64,000 bases of DNA, taken from assembly GCA_963576475.1 (NCBI GenBank), contig OY754987.1:10131256-10195255 (forward strand). Direction: 5' to 3'. The notes below the pieces were generated by a model. The model saw nothing but the letters and a program-made list of their open reading frames with translations. It did not search any database and had not been told where the DNA came from. Both the position numbers and the translations under genes were made by a program. The DNA is from Molanna angustata (taxonomy: Eukaryota > Arthropoda > Insecta > Trichoptera > Molannidae). Shown here piece by piece: positions 1 through 11,985 of the stretch (position 1 is its first letter; each line of letters begins with the position of its first letter).

Positions 1-311
1 TGAAACAGCTGTGTCCACTAACAAATTGCATGGTCCAATATTCAGGAATATTGCTCATCTGCTCACGGAAGAAGACGACCAGCAGACAAACCGCCAGCAT
101 TTACATAGCAAAAACACTTGGAATTGTACCTATACCTAATTTATACACGTCCTTGTGGATTGAAACTTTGATGTTGAAACATTTGTAATTAATTTTATAA
201 AATGAATCTCCACAGTTTTATTGAAATATTAAATACAGTCAAGACTGTCAAAATACTTAATTTCTATAAAATTTTGAAATTATTTTGGAAGTTTTCATGT
301 TGTTTTTACAA

Positions 312-313
<2 letters not shown>
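1..313. other. Left edge, no supported gene
   Basis: Two plus-strand frames are open from the edge: one for 45 codons ending with a TAA at 137-139, another for about 60 codons. Neither has a recognisable domain and they overlap, so coding is not supported. The left one could be the end of a terminal exon of a gene outside the window; there is no convincing polyadenylation signal nearby. Confidence 0.3.
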
Positions 314-396
<83 letters not shown>

Positions 397-556
397 TGAA
401 TATGTCCTTGTATAACAAGTACATATACATCCTTATACATTCCCTAAACTAAGCATAAATGCTTGTACTATAGGTGAATGGAAATCGGTCGTGGCAGGAT
501 TCGAACTCGCGACCTCTGGGTTGCTAGCCCAGCGCGCTAACCGCTCTGCCACCACC
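314..556 (-). repeat. SINE-1, tRNA-derived, with 76-nt poly(A) tail
   Basis: Read on the minus strand, the head at about 556-485 looks like a tRNA: an A box around GGTTAGCGCGCTGG, an anticodon-like stem CTGGG/CCCAG with a 7-nt loop, and a B box GAGTTCGAATCC. A body of about 90 bp follows and then an uninterrupted A tail of 76 (T run at 314-389). Other copies or fragments lie near 14755, 19790, 26333 and 37489, and the shared body (CACCTATAGTACAAGCATTT) in the two plus-strand copies supports one family. The long unbroken tail suggests a recent insertion. Confidence 0.8.
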
Positions 557-917
557 CAACCACCCACCACCACCCAACCACCCACCACTTTGCATAATAT
601 AATTTGCTAGAATCTAGCGGATATGTGAATGATGCTCGCACACCACTTCTTTATAAGCAAGTAGGTACCTACATTAGTTATTAAAAAAATATATTGGAAA
701 TTGGCTTACCAGAATTAGGTGAAACCAAAATTCTTGCTAGAAAGTACATGGTATCCAAAAATTTTTAGGTAGTAGGACCTACCTAAGAGTCAAAAAAGGA
801 TGTTCTTTTTTTATTTTTTTGTATATTGTTTCTTTTTCCGCACCGTACAGGACAGGGAGATTTGCCCTCAAGTGATCGTCATTTAGGTATACAAGATCAC
901 TCCAAGGGCTCTGTAGC
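557..917. other. AT-rich spacer
   Basis: Contains a short CCACC-rich tandem stretch (551-590) next to the SINE head, then AT-rich sequence. No gene seen. Confidence 0.4.
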
Positions 918-1190
918 TTATTTGTTGGCTCTACGAAACAAGGCGGTCTTTAGAAGTCTACCAAAAGCGTCAATGCTCTGAGCTCCACATATGTCAAGGG
1001 GCAATTTATTCCATTTTAAATGCTCGTTCACACTGAAACCGCGATCATAGTAAACCGCCTTATTGACTCTGTCCAATTCTTTTAAAGAGTGTGTAATCTG
1101 TGGTCCAGATGATGTCAATGTAAGCTGTCTTCCTGGTGGAAAATTCACGTGAAGACGAGGCAATTGTTTCAAATATGAATCCATAAAATA
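918..1190 (-). pseudogene. LINE reverse transcriptase C-terminal fragment
   Basis: An 88-codon minus-strand reading resembles the extreme C terminus of jockey/CR1-type LINE ORF2 proteins: a DRGFSVNEHLKWNKLPLDI stretch, then a short helix ending in LLKTALF. In this family the segment follows the reverse transcriptase thumb region. No catalytic motif is present, so it is a 5'-truncated relic. It abuts a SINE-2 head on the same strand, so the junction is either chimeric or an insertion. Confidence 0.6.
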
Positions 1191-1272
1191 ACAAGTCTCC
1201 AGCGGATATCGAACCCAGGACCTTTGACTAAGGAGTCAGACATGTAACCAACTGAGCAACGAAGTTCGACCT
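1191..1272 (-). repeat. SINE-2 head, tRNA-like
   Basis: On the minus strand the block has an A box (GCTCAGTTGGTTACATG) and a B box (GGTTCGATATCC) followed by GCTGGAGACTTG. It matches the head of SINE-2 seen near 18900, 31770, 33835 and 50853. The usual SINE-2 body is missing; the LINE fragment follows directly. Confidence 0.7.
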
Positions 1273-1999
1273 AGGTACATACTCATTTTGATTTCATTAG
1301 CACTAATGTTTTCCATTCAGGATATCCTCTTATTAAAATTTACCTTATCAAGTACCTACCTAATAAGTTTGGTACCCTCTGGTGCCGCTCTATAGTCTCT
1401 GAGGTGTTGGTATAATAATAATGTTGCAACACGTGCTGCGGTTGCCGCCAGGGCTCACGGCACACTCCGGAATACGGCATCCGAGGGTGTATTACTCGCA
1501 TCAGCGCCCCCGACCATTGTCACAGAATATGTTCCCATTGGGTGACCCTCAGGGATCACTTCTAGAACCCTTTCATTGTTCCCTAATTGATTTCGATTGT
1601 GTTTCGGAATATAATTGTACAACCAGATTACATGTTTCGAAGAATACTAAGTAATTGTTTTAAATCGCTTTTATCATAACATGACAAAAATATTAAAGAG
1701 CGATCCTGAGTCTTTAATTATTTTTATTCTCCATGGCTCTTCAACTTGTACATTGATTTCTGCATAAGAGCCCTTAAGGATGAAAGCAAGGGCCTGAAAT
1801 TGAGTAGGTACCTACCTACTGTTATAGTGCGAGATTTCTTTCTGTTAGCAGAAAGTATGGAAAATTTACAGTATCTTGTAAGTATGGTATATGAGAACGT
1901 ACTGAGGATCTAAGGTTATGGTGTTTGATGAAATATTGCCAGCAAATCTAAGGTTATGGTGTTTGAGAAGAGTTAAAGCAGAACAGCGTGCCAAATAAA
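1273..1999. other. Spacer with possible RT remnant
   Basis: A GC-richer block (about 1380-1620) reads on the plus strand as GDPQGSLLEPF near 1540-1575, which recalls the reverse transcriptase motif G-x-PQGS-x-LGP. It is too short and isolated for more than a tentative LINE-relic call. A 20-bp phrase (ATCTAAGGTTATGGTGTTTG) occurs twice in 1909-1963. Confidence 0.3.
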
Positions 2000-2690
2000 A
2001 GTAGAGAACGAATGGCTCGAGCAAGTCGACGTATATGTCTATCTGGGAAACATGTTTCAACGGAATGGACGGATTGATAAGGAGACCGAAAGAAGATTTA
2101 TGGCAGGAAACAGAGTGAATGGAGAACTTAAATCAGTTATGAATGACCGCAACTAAGGATGCTAAAGTTGCCATTCATAATTCTATCTTAGTGCCAACCT
2201 TGACGTATGCAAGTGAAACCTGGATATGGCAGAAGTCGCACGAAAGTAGAATAAATGCAGTCGAAATGAGATCGCTAAGAAGAATCTGTAATAGAACGAT
2301 GTATGTCAGGGTCAGAAATGAGGACATAGTAAAGAATGTAGTGTAAAGAAAGATGTTATTAATAGAATGAAAGTGAACACATTGAGATGGTTTGGCCACA
2401 TGGGGAGAATAAATGAGGAACGCCTGACGAAGAAAATATACATTGCGGACAGGAATGGAATGAGAGGTCGGGGCCGCCCAAGGAAGGGATGGCACGTCCA
2501 TGTGAACGGTATTTTGAAAGACGGAAATGTCAGAAGCGTGAACAACAGACGAACGATGTATGAATGTTGAAGAGGCGATGAATGTATGTCAAGATAGAAG
2601 TAAGTGGCGTTCGGTTCTCTCTGCCTACCCCGTAAGGGACATGGCGTGATGGTATGTATGTATGTATATATGTATGTACTCTACTACTAA
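2000..2690 (+). pseudogene. LINE-A 3' fragment, ATGT tail
   Basis: Several frameshifted plus-strand readings together resemble the C-terminal third of a LINE endonuclease/reverse transcriptase protein: a VYLGNMF-like segment, a TYASETW-like segment (2143-2346), then LRWFGHMGRI and GRGRPRKGW (2367-2570). The 3' end carries a conserved phrase around GGCGTTCGGTTCTCTCTGCC and GGGACATGGCGTGATGG, followed by ATGT repeats. The same 3' end recurs at 12.4, 25.8, 47.8, 48.6 and 53.0 kb, which defines a family. The clade is probably RTE-like, inferred from the C-terminal WxGH and PxR motifs only. There are stops at about 2150 and 2344. Confidence 0.7.
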
Positions 2691-4068
2691 GAACCTAATA
2701 GCGGATATTTATCATGTAGAGAGAGTCATGCAAACTATAAGTTTCGTCATGAAGTTTTTGTGTGTATGATGAATTACTACATACAATGGAACTATAGAGT
2801 AGGTAGTTACATACCTACTATGAATTTTTGTGTCCTCTCTTGGTAGGTTTTTTTGTAACCTGTAAAATATATTCGAAAGTTAAATAATAGTTTTTAAATT
2901 GTATTTATTTTAAAGGAGATAATTAATACTATTAAAAATATAAACATTCTTTTTATTGGTTATTTTTACAACACTTTACACAACGATACTTTTTTTATTA
3001 TATTTATAAAATGATTTTATTTTTAATTAGTAAAAAGTTGACTTTTGCTCCATCTGTGAAATTTCACTACAACTTTATTTGCTACTGGAGATACTGAAGC
3101 TTACGTCAATGCTTAAAGCTTGTGTTTGAGTCTCCGCTAATTTAAAATGAGGTTTCGTATAAACAGGATAGTCAAACAAAATATCTGAAAATTATTGTAA
3201 TATTATTTTTGTTAATTTGAATTTAATAAATATGATAATTTATAATTTTTGAAATAATTCAAGATTGTTATAAAATCAGTTTTTAATGTTTTCATTTCAA
3301 CAAAATATACCCTGGATATTCAAACTTGATGTATCGAAGAAGGATTCTTAGAAAGATTTTAAGCTTTCAAAATACTTCAGTATATCATCGACAGATGTCA
3401 GTATTAATATGATTTTAATATTTGGAAATTAAACAATCATATTATAAAATAGTACTTTTAAAACAAAAATACGTGGGTTTTTACCACGTCGCGGGTTTTT
3501 CTAAATATTCGCCTGTTATTTCAGCCTATTTTTTAAACCTTTTAATTGTTTTTTTTTAATTTCAGTTTCAGTTATTGACATTTTATAGTGTAGGATTAGA
3601 AATGCACAGAAAAAATTGAAAGGTATATTATCTGCCATTCAGAAAAGACTAAATTATATCGACCCATTGTACGTATTTTCAGAATGTTTAATTTTCTATT
3701 AGGTATTAGGCACCTACCTATCTAGGAAGGAAGTATATTTATGAACGATTCATTGTAATTGAAATTTGATATTGACTTTGCCATCCCTTCAAAATATCAA
3801 ATTTCTGTATCTGGATCATCTATAAACGTTTTATTTGTAAACGAAGGAATATTATATTGGGATATCAAAAAAAATCTGAATGTAGGTATAGACCAACATT
3901 TTATTATACAGTAATATGGAAGAGTTAGGAGATGATAATTATGATTTTTGAATATATATTTTGTCATTTATTAACATGTAAAAAGATCATTTTTGACGAA
4001 TAATGTTTTTTTCCTTCTTCTTTCTGTTTCTATTTTATTATTCTTTTTACTTGCTTTATTTTTCCTTT
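2691..4068. other. AT-rich intergenic sequence
   Basis: No coding, tRNA-like or repeat signature was recognised apart from short TAGGTACCTA-type motifs. Confidence 0.5.
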
Positions 4069-4070
4069 TT

Positions 4071-4105
<35 letters not shown>

Positions 4106-4179
4106 GTTATTTATTTATTTATTTATTTTTTATTTTATTTTATTTTTTTTTTATTTATTTATTCATTTATTTATTTATT
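4069..4179. repeat. (TTTA)n microsatellite
   Basis: About 110 bp of TTTA repeats with a few interruptions. The open reading frame across it (Phe/Tyr/Leu-rich) is an artefact of the repeat. Confidence 0.9.
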
Positions 4180-4854
4180 ATAAACAATACAATGTTGAAG
4201 TTACAAATACAATTACATAGGTAGGTACTAGAGTTAGAAGTTAAGTGCGTGTGTACCTACATATGTGTATGTGTGTGTGTGTATGTGTATTATTTAATGA
4301 TTAGTATTGTAATTGATAGAATACGATGAACACCACACTAGGAAGTCCTGTGCCGAGGTGTTCATTTCGAGGTGAACAGTTGTGTGACATAGATAGTACA
4401 TTATGTATATAGTTCTTGAATTAAAATTGAATTAAATATTGAACTGTATTTTGTTATAAATAAATAAAATAAATTAATACATTTTTATAACTATTTCTGT
4501 TTCAATCAATATTTTTGTAAACGATTGTTTAAACAGATTAAGATATATATACTAATATATTACATACATACCTACATACAGAGGGAGTGATATATCGATG
4601 ACATTGATTACCTTATAAGGTAAACAAGGATTGATTTCAATACTTAAACACACATTGTATGGGCTTTATTTCCTATCATTTTCTAAACACAATACACTGT
4701 ACAGATTCTAGAAATGCCGTGCTAATTTTACTATAGTTTTTTTCCGGTTCTCACCTCTAAGTATTGAATTGATAAAATCTATAAATGTCTGAAAAGACGA
4801 AGAGTTGGAAGTTTTTTTTTTATATAGTAGGTACTTTCTATAGAACCCTTACAG
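4180..4854. other. AT-rich spacer with short GT run
   Basis: A short (GT) run lies at about 4262-4287. No gene seen. Confidence 0.4.
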
Positions 4855-4985
4855 AACATTTTTTATTGACAAACTTTTTAACATCTCAATAGAGACGAAG
4901 TTGGGATATTTTAGAAGGCAACTACAAGACTTACGACCTGTCATCGGCTGGTTTACGTGAGATATCCTTTGTTTGGCCACAAACC
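4855..4985 (+). repeat. Dispersed repeat PAL, 5' arm
   Basis: This begins with ATTGACAAACTTTTTAAC and continues with AGAGACGAAGTTGGGATAT and CGACCTGTCATCGGCTGG. The same order is seen at 10.7, 13.5, 28.3 and 61.4 kb. The arm is truncated on the right, where other sequence begins. Confidence 0.65.
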
Positions 4986-5254
4986 ACCGACAGCAAGACT
5001 AAAATCAAGGAAAAGCTTCCTTAAAATTACATACAGATAGGGCAAGGAAAGATCCTTGGCATGCACAATACGGTGGCGATCAGGTCGACCTTTCGGAAAG
5101 TTTGGGACCAGGACACCAACTACCCTACCTGACATGGAACACAATAGATTACACGTCGGTGTCACCAGATGCAAAGAGAATATGCTAAGGTGGGGTATAA
5201 GGGTAGAGGAAGATGTTTCCTGCAATTTCGGTTAGATACAGACTGACGAACTGA
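4986..5254. other. Unassigned segment, open on minus strand
   Basis: A 90-codon minus-strand frame (5225-4953) crosses this GC-richer piece. It includes a FPKGRPDRHRIVHAKDL stretch, which resembles no family I can name. Its position between two transposon pieces suggests transposon origin. Confidence 0.2.
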
Positions 5255-6462
5255 CTTCAGGGTTCAGAAGAAACAGAGCAACTACTGATCAACTGTTCAC
5301 AGTGAGACAGATACTGCCAAAATGCTGGGAGTTCGACGTTGACGTCTACCAGCTATTTATATAGACTTTAAACAAGCGTATGACAGTATAAGTAAATATT
5401 ACTTGCTTTTAAAATCCCAACGAAGCTTGTAAGATTAGTGAAAACAACAATGAGTAGTACGAAATGCAAAGTCAAGATAGATGGTGAGATGACTGAGGGG
5501 TTCTTAGTATCTCAAGGTCTTAAGCAGGGCGATGGCTTGGCACCCACACTCTTCAATCTAGCCCTAGAGTATATCATTAGGAAAACATCCGTAGACACAA
5601 GCTCCACTATACACTATAAGAGTAGCCAAATAGTGGGTTATGCGGATGACCTTAATATTATGGGCAGATCCCTCGCAGCCATTCGAGAAGTCTTTGAGCC
5701 ACTTGAAACGGCAGCAGCAGAAGTAGGTCTGCAGATCAATAAAAATAAAACATAAGCAATGAAACAGACCAGAAGCGCAAACCGTTGGCAAGGAAACACA
5801 ATACATTTGAAAGACAATCATGACTTCGAAACTGTTGAAGACTTCAAATACCTGGGTTCCAGAATCAACAAAGATAATGAGGACACAACAGAAATAAAAA
5901 AAAAACAGAATAACAACAGGTAACGGAGCATTCTTCTCTCTTCTACCGGTGTTCAAATCAAGAAGTGTCCATAGAAAACGAAAATCACGCTGTATAAAAC
6001 CATTATTAGAACAGTTGTGACATATGGATGTGAAGCATGGACACTTACAGCCAAATCTGCTGAAATACTGGACACGTAAGAGAGACGAGTGCTTCGTAGA
6101 ATCCTAGGACCTGTGCCTGATGGTGACGCCTGGAGGATTAGATACAATAATGAGCTGTATGCTATCTACAAGACTTCCAGGCTCTCTGTGCATATCAGAT
6201 TGAGCAGATTGAGATGGGCCGGACATGTACAGAGAATGCCACCACAGCGAATACCAAAGAAAGTTCTGTGTGGACATCCAGGTGGAAGACGAAAGGTTGG
6301 AAGACCACGGCTGCGATGGGAGGACGAAGTTGGAAGGGATGCTTCCCAACTACTGTACGTGCCGGGCAGTTGGAGAGTTGCTGCAGAAGATAGGAGAAGC
6401 TGGAGACGAAGACTGACGGAGGCCAAGGCTCGATATGAGCTGTAGCGCCATTGAAGAAGAAG
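5255..6462 (+). pseudogene. LINE-B reverse transcriptase, decayed
   Basis: This is a non-LTR retrotransposon pol relic. In order: palm motif A (FIDFKQAYDSI, near 5355-5390), motif B (SQGLKQGDGLAP, near 5510-5545), motif C with the catalytic YADD (about 5638-5649), then the C-terminal part with an RLRWAGHVQRMP segment and a GHPGGRR-VGRPRLRWEDE segment (6089-6445). A stop at 5753-5755, a poly(A)-run frameshift near 5895 and further breaks make it non-functional. The 3' end is CATTGAAGAAGAAG, a short GAA-type tail shared with the copy at 17.7 kb. The clade is probably RTE-like or a relative; a domain search would settle it. Confidence 0.85.
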
Positions 6463-6789
6463 ACAGACTGACGAACACCTCCTCACCTGTCGAGATATGC
6501 CAGTGAGGTGTGATGCAGACGACCTGATGATGGTCTGTGATGTTTTCTGTGATGTTTTGTCCCATTAGTGATGTTTTTTGTCAATTAAATCTTATCTAAC
6601 TAATTTTATTTGATTAATTTTTCAGAATAGCAACAAAAATAATAAATTTGGTCTTCAGAATTGAACAAATGTAGGTAGGTATTTTTGAACAATATTATTG
6701 GGTGAATGGAATGGAAGAATGGAGTTAAAATAAATAAATAAAATAATATCAATATTATTCACAAAATCAATTTTAGAATCAATTGTGTT
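6463..6789. other. Spacer
   Basis: Contains a short direct repeat of TGTGATGTTTT near 6535-6558. No gene seen. Confidence 0.4.
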
Positions 6790-7020
6790 TTTGACCATTC
6801 TTCTTTTTCTTCTCAAAACTTGAGGTACCTACAGGGCTTACGACCCTTAGGTACCTCAAGTTGAGTTCCCTTATCAATGTTATTTTTGAAAGTTCTATAT
6901 ATTTGAATAGTGTGTAACAATTCACCTGAAAATAAGGAACTATACTTTTGCCATCTATGAAGTAACGGAAAAGCCTTTTTGCAACGCCATCTATTGAGAA
7001 ATTAGTTTATTTGTAAACAA
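6790..7020 (+). repeat. PAL repeat, rearranged copy
   Basis: Two inverted pieces meet here around ACTTGAGGTACC and GGTACCTCAAGT (about 6820 and 6850). The 3' part follows (GTAACAATTCACCTGAAAAT, GCCATCTATGAAGTAACG, GCCATCTATTGAGAAATT), as seen also at 10.97 and 61.6 kb. Confidence 0.6.
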
Positions 7021-7599
7021 TGAAATGCGTATATGCAATTAATAAAATATTCGATTTACATTTTGTTTTATTCAAATTTTCACATGTAGGTACGTATTTT
7101 GTAGGGTTTTATATACCTACCATTCAGGAATTTTTCAGTTTTTGCTTTTATGTACAGGGATGTGAACCAACGGGTCACGTGTTGCATACCGGTATCTCTT
7201 TTGATACCAAATTAGCTGCAAACAGTCGCCGACTTTGAAGATGATTTGTAAATGCACTTTGCAATACGATGAAAAAAAACGTTGAAAGCTTTGAAACCGG
7301 TTACACGTGGTTTTACAACTTTGACCCGTTAATGTTGCCTCTTTGACGGTATTGTAAAAAAAATATATACAAGTAAAAACCGCAAGGCTACTGACTGTCA
7401 AATTCGATAATTTATTAATGTTTGATTTGTCTGGCAGCCCCACCAGGGACGCGGCATGATGGTATTTGTGTGTCCCTCATATATGCAAGATTTTGGCAGC
7501 ATTATTCATTTAAATACTAGTATTTCTTTATTCGAACATTAGGGTGGTTAAAAAATAAGATTTTTTTATTCATTGAATCATATATAATTGGAAGATCTC
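7021..7599. other. Spacer with LINE-A-like tail scrap
   Basis: Imperfect inverted repeats centre on AACGGGTCACGTG (about 7170) and ACACGTGG...TTGACCCGTT (about 7300). A short GGGACGCGGCATGATGGTATTTGTG at 7448-7472 resembles the LINE-A 3' end. No gene seen. Confidence 0.35.
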
Positions 7600-8912
7600 A
7601 AAAAGTTGTCATAGGAGGATACTCCTCAAACCCATTTATCGTTACATCAGGCATTCCTCAGGGATCTCACCTTGGACCCTTATTATTTCTTATTTTTATC
7701 AATGACATAACAACTCAAATCAAATGGTCCCAATACACACTTTTCGCAGACGATCTTAAATTCTACCGTGTTATTAAATGCACAAATGATTCTTCTTTGC
7801 TTCAACAGGACTTAAATTCTTACAAAATTGGTGCAATGTTAACGACCTTTATCTTAATGTATCTAAATGTATGATTATCACATTCACAAATAACCGTAAT
7901 AAACTAATAGAGAACTACCACATTGATAACGTGAAACTAAAAAGAGTAGAATCAGTTAACGATTTAGGCGTCATATTTGATACGACATTAAAATTTCATA
8001 TCCATATAGACAATATAAGAAAAAGTTCATACAAAATGTTAGGTTTTATTTTAAGAATTACAAAACTTTTTAATAGCTCTAAAATTACCATAACACTATA
8101 CAAATATTTGATAAGAAGTAAACTAGAATATGCATCCACAATCTGGTCTCCAAATTACGACAAATACATAAAAACAATAGAATCTGTCCAAAGAAGATTA
8201 ACACGAATTTTGGTTTTTAGAGAGGGGATAAGCCATCAATTTGAAAGTTATAATGACAGGCTGGTTTATCTTCATCTAATATCATTAAATAATAGACGAA
8301 AAATCTCAGATATGATGATACTATATAAAATATTAAATTATCAGTTAGATGTACCAAATATCCTTCCACAAATTCAAATAACAGTACCTACCAATTAGAA
8401 ATACCACAATTAGAAATATTTTTCACTTAAAATTCTATAATACGAATATCGGTTATTTCTCTCCAATTCCTCGCTTAATCAGAATATACAACTCAGTTCA
8501 TCAAATTAATTATATTGACATATTCTCAAACTCCAAATTAATTTTCAAAAAACACATAATATCCCAGTTCGTAACCTCTTAATTATATAGTTTAAATTTA
8601 TGTATAACTTCTCTGTTCATATTCTCATGTTTAATTATTGTTGATTTTCATGTTTCATTTGTTTAATCTTTAAATCTACAACTCTAAACTTACTATGTAA
8701 CATCCACCCGCAACATAATAATTATATACATCAAGTAAAATAGACACTGCACCTTCCTCACACTGCATAGTGTAGTGTAGGTAGGAAATTTATATACTTA
8801 CAAACAATTCTTATTATGATATGAACTTCCCATATATAAGCAATTATGCGCAGAAATATTTGGGCATTCATGCCTGTGTCTGTGCTTAATTAAACAAATA
8901 AAATAAATAAAA
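7600..8912 (+). pseudogene. LINE-D (jockey/CR1-like) 3' half
   Basis: The plus strand reads through reverse transcriptase motif B (SGIPQGSHLGPLLFLIFIND, about 7648-7710) and motif C (FADDLKFY, about 7743-7766). After one frameshift near 7825 it continues as a 175-codon open frame (7871-8398) that covers the thumb region (LGVIFDTTLKFHIHI) and the C-terminal SKLEYASTIWSP region. The sequence then decays, with homologous-looking text to about 8580, and ends in an A/T-rich tail (AAATAAAATAAATAAA) at about 8895-8912. The 5' end is missing. The order of motifs and the FADD box point to the jockey/CR1 superfamily. Confidence 0.85.
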
Positions 8913-9410
8913 TTCACGGCTTAAGGCCCTTTACAAAACAAAATATTAGATGACACAACATAAACTTAACCAAAGAAATACAATTTATAAACATTCATAA
9001 CATCTAGACATATCAACGGTAGCAGAGGATATATAAAAAATAAAAACATATAAGAAAGGTAAATTAAACACAAAAGTACATATATTAAGAACCAAAGAAT
9101 ATATAAACAAAAAAAACTCAAATAAAATAAAGTAATTACAAAGCATGAACATAAGTATACCTATTACTGATTGAATATAATATAAAAATGAATGGTGTGA
9201 ATAACTACCTACATACTTAGCCACAGTGAATCAGTGAATGCTGCCAGATGTGATAATATATTACATTATTGAATTAAATTAAATAAAAATTAAATGCACA
9301 AAAATATATGAAAATTTGACTACACAATCATCTGGCGGTATATTTTTGAAAATGTTTAATAAAGTATATTTATAATCCTAAAAAGAATTAAAGTAAGACA
9401 TCCAACACTA
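8913..9410. other. AT-rich spacer
   Basis: No gene or repeat recognised. A minus-strand frame at 9224-8985 is low complexity and Phe/Ile/Tyr-rich. Confidence 0.4.
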
Positions 9411-10183
9411 ATGGTCACTTTCACCAACGTCCCCTAACTCTTAGGTGCTACCTAAGAATTCTTATGTAGTACCTAACGTGAATTTTCGTTTCACCACCTA
9501 CATAAGAGTTACCTTAGACGCTAAGAGCCCCCTAATTCTGGGGAGCCGATTTCCGCCACCTAAACGAATACTTAAGAAACAACTGTCAAAATGACAGTCA
9601 GTATATAGCCATTTAGTAGCATAATATTGTCAATTGTGTTTATAATTTTAATTTTTCGTCGATTTACACGCATTTTGAAAATAAAAATGAATAGGATTAT
9701 AAATGCCGTAATGTTTCAAACTCTCATCGACGGTAAAATTTGTTTGCCGTTTTCTTTCGATTGGCATTTCCTTAAATACAAGACAAAATTGCTAAATGAT
9801 GTCCTCAATATTTATGTATAACATTATTGCATTTTTAGGCATTGAATATACCTACATATTATTAGTAATAGCACAAGTAATAGTTACTTATTAACGAGAA
9901 AATAACTAAAATCAACTAAACGAAAACTGAATTATTTGGAAATGTTGAACGAAATCACAACATAATTGACAGAAAGTGACAGTCATAGAAAAAACATGAT
10001 GCAATATGATGCATTCCAAATACAAATGTTGCCACTGTATAAACAAAAATAATCGTTTTGAATTCCTAGCTAGGGAACAGATAAAATAGACTGGTGAAAA
10101 CCAAACGATACGTTAGGGGCTACCTAAGCTTAGGTGATACCCAGCTATGTGACAGTTTAGGTAACATTGGTGAAAGTCACCAT
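9411..10183. mobile_element. Non-autonomous DNA transposon with inverted ends
   Basis: The left end ATGGTCACTTTCACCAACGT matches the complement of the right end (ATGGTGACTTTCACCAATGT) at 18 of 20 positions. Similar C/T-rich text follows on each side (CCCTAACTCTTAGG versus TTACCTAAACTGT). About 770 bp, no transposase-like reading. A clear target-site duplication could not be defined; ACTA occurs near both ends but is offset by one base on the right. Superfamily unknown. Confidence 0.55.
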
Positions 10184-10721
10184 AACTATTTATGTAACAC
10201 TCCGTTGAATAGAATTCATCGATTGGGCAATGATTTTGGTTATCTGACTGACCCTTTCCTGACGGTAGCCGCCATTTTTGTATTGTGATAATCCCAGATG
10301 TCAATCGGTTTTGTCGTTTCAGAATAACCACCATTACCTTATCCTTTTCGGGTGTCCCGTAAGGGCCGATTAATCGTAAAGAATTTCGAATAAAAAAAAA
10401 TGTTTATTTCGACCCACCCTATTGTCCTTATTGAAATCACATTCCAAAATAATATTTACAATTGTGGCCCTGTAAAGAATCCCATCTACGAACGGTTTAA
10501 TTTTTGTAGTATGATTGCAATAAAACAAATAAATAAATATTATTTCTTGAAATTCTTAACATAATATTCATAGGCAATCCAAGGTTTTCGGCCTATAAGC
10601 AATTGCGCTACTGCTCGTAGTTCAGCAATGAGCTTCACCACCCATTCTAAACGCAGTGCCTTTTTAGGTGACACCCGGAAACGACGATAACAAAAAAGAC
10701 TAAAGCACTATTCTATTGTTT
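10184..10721. other. Spacer
   Basis: No gene or repeat family recognised. Confidence 0.4.
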
Positions 10722-11065
10722 TTAGACGTAGTTGGAATATTGTAGTCGAACCAGGAACTCAAGGCACCTACAGGACAGATGAAACAGATGAAACCGAGTG
10801 TTATGTAAGGGATTTATAGAAGGAACTACACAATACAAAATAAACTCCTTCCAAAATTCTTCGTCTTTTCAGACATTTATAGATTTCATTAATTCAATAC
10901 TTCCAAGTGAGAACCGAAAAAAAAACTATAATAATATTAGCACAGTATTTTAATAATATTTATCTTGCATTGCGTTTGAAAATAAGACGTTTTTATTATC
11001 GCCATCTATGAAATAACGAATAAATCTTTTTGAACCGCCGTCTATTGAGAAGTTGTTTTTTTGTA
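10722..11065 (+). repeat. PAL repeat, diverged copy
   Basis: AGACGTAGTTGGAATATTGTAGTCGAACCAGGAACTC marks the 5' part and GCCATCTATGAAATAACG/GTCTATTGAGAAGTTG the 3' part. About 200 bp between them is largely diverged from the other copies. Confidence 0.55.
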
Positions 11066-11149
11066 TATGCAAGTTTGAATAAATATTTTATAAAAAATAA
11101 ATTATCTATTTAGATCACAAACAGTATATAATGCTTTACGTAGTAGTAA

Positions 11150-11985
11150 AATTTATTTAGATGTAAAGGCTATGCAGATGATTTAGTCCTAATATATTCA
11201 AAGCGCCCTTGAGGTGAGGTTATCACAAAAACGGCGCTATAAAAATAATCCAAATTTATTATTATTAATCTCAAGAACTCTTCCGAGGATGAAGGATGAC
11301 TTCCGCATGCTTGTAAACTCCGCGAAAAATATGGGCATTAAAATTAACACTGCAAAAACCAAATATAACTATGATAGCAAAAATACACCACATAATGATA
11401 ACCTGCGTCCTATTGATGTTGAAACACATACAGTGGAATCGGTTGGCTCTTTTTGCTATCTAGGCGCTATCGCTATTACGGTTTAATAAAGCATATTAGG
11501 TCTAAAATACTAACAAGGAAAACAAAAATCCTGATTTATTAAACTATGGAGCTGAATGCTGGGTATTAACAAAAATAGATGAAAACAGCCTCTTGATATT
11601 TGAAAGGAAAATCCTGAGAAAGATTTTTGGCCCAGTGAATGATAATGGACATTGGAGGATGCGATATAATCACGAACTGCAGGCATTATATGACGAACCC
11701 AACATTGTACAAGTTATAAAAGTACGTAGACCGCAGTGGTTGGGACATGTCAGCCGGATGAATGATGATCGTATCCCCAAAAAGATTCTTAATACCAATC
11801 CAGAGGGCAGAAGAAGTAGAGGCAGGCCCAAGCTAAGATAGCTGAACGACACAGAAGACGACATAAGGGTGATCGGAATAGCAAACTGGAGAAGAGCGAT
11901 GGATGAGAGGGACGGTTGGAGTAGGATTCTGGAGGAGGCCAGGGCCCACACAGGGCTGTAGAGCCAATGATGATGATGAAAATAA
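11150..11985 (+). pseudogene. LINE-C pol fragment, GAT tail
   Basis: Begins inside reverse transcriptase motif C (GYADDLVLI, about 11168-11197). It is interrupted by a 70-75-bp LINE-E tail, resumes at SRTLPRMKDD (about 11268) and runs through KINTAKTK, SVGSFCYLG and GAECWVL to the C terminus (RRPQWLGHVSRMNDDRIPKKIL, 11593-11841). Several in-frame stops and a deletion near 11485 break it. The 3' end is GAGCCAATGATGATGATGA, as in the better copy at 31970-32876. Confidence 0.8.
11196..11268 (+). mobile_element. Minimal LINE-E tail insertion in LINE-C
   Basis: About 73 bp (CAAAGCGCCCTTGAGGTGAG, then an ATT run) is inserted between the codons of motif C and the following segment of LINE-C. The same tail ends the LINE-E copy at 49970-50055. 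TAAT occurs on both sides, but the ATT tail blurs the exact duplication. This is an extremely 5'-truncated retrotransposition. Confidence 0.7.

Noticed and set aside
202..399. 65-codon frame ending in a Phe run
   Set aside because: Reads through the poly(T) complement of a SINE tail.
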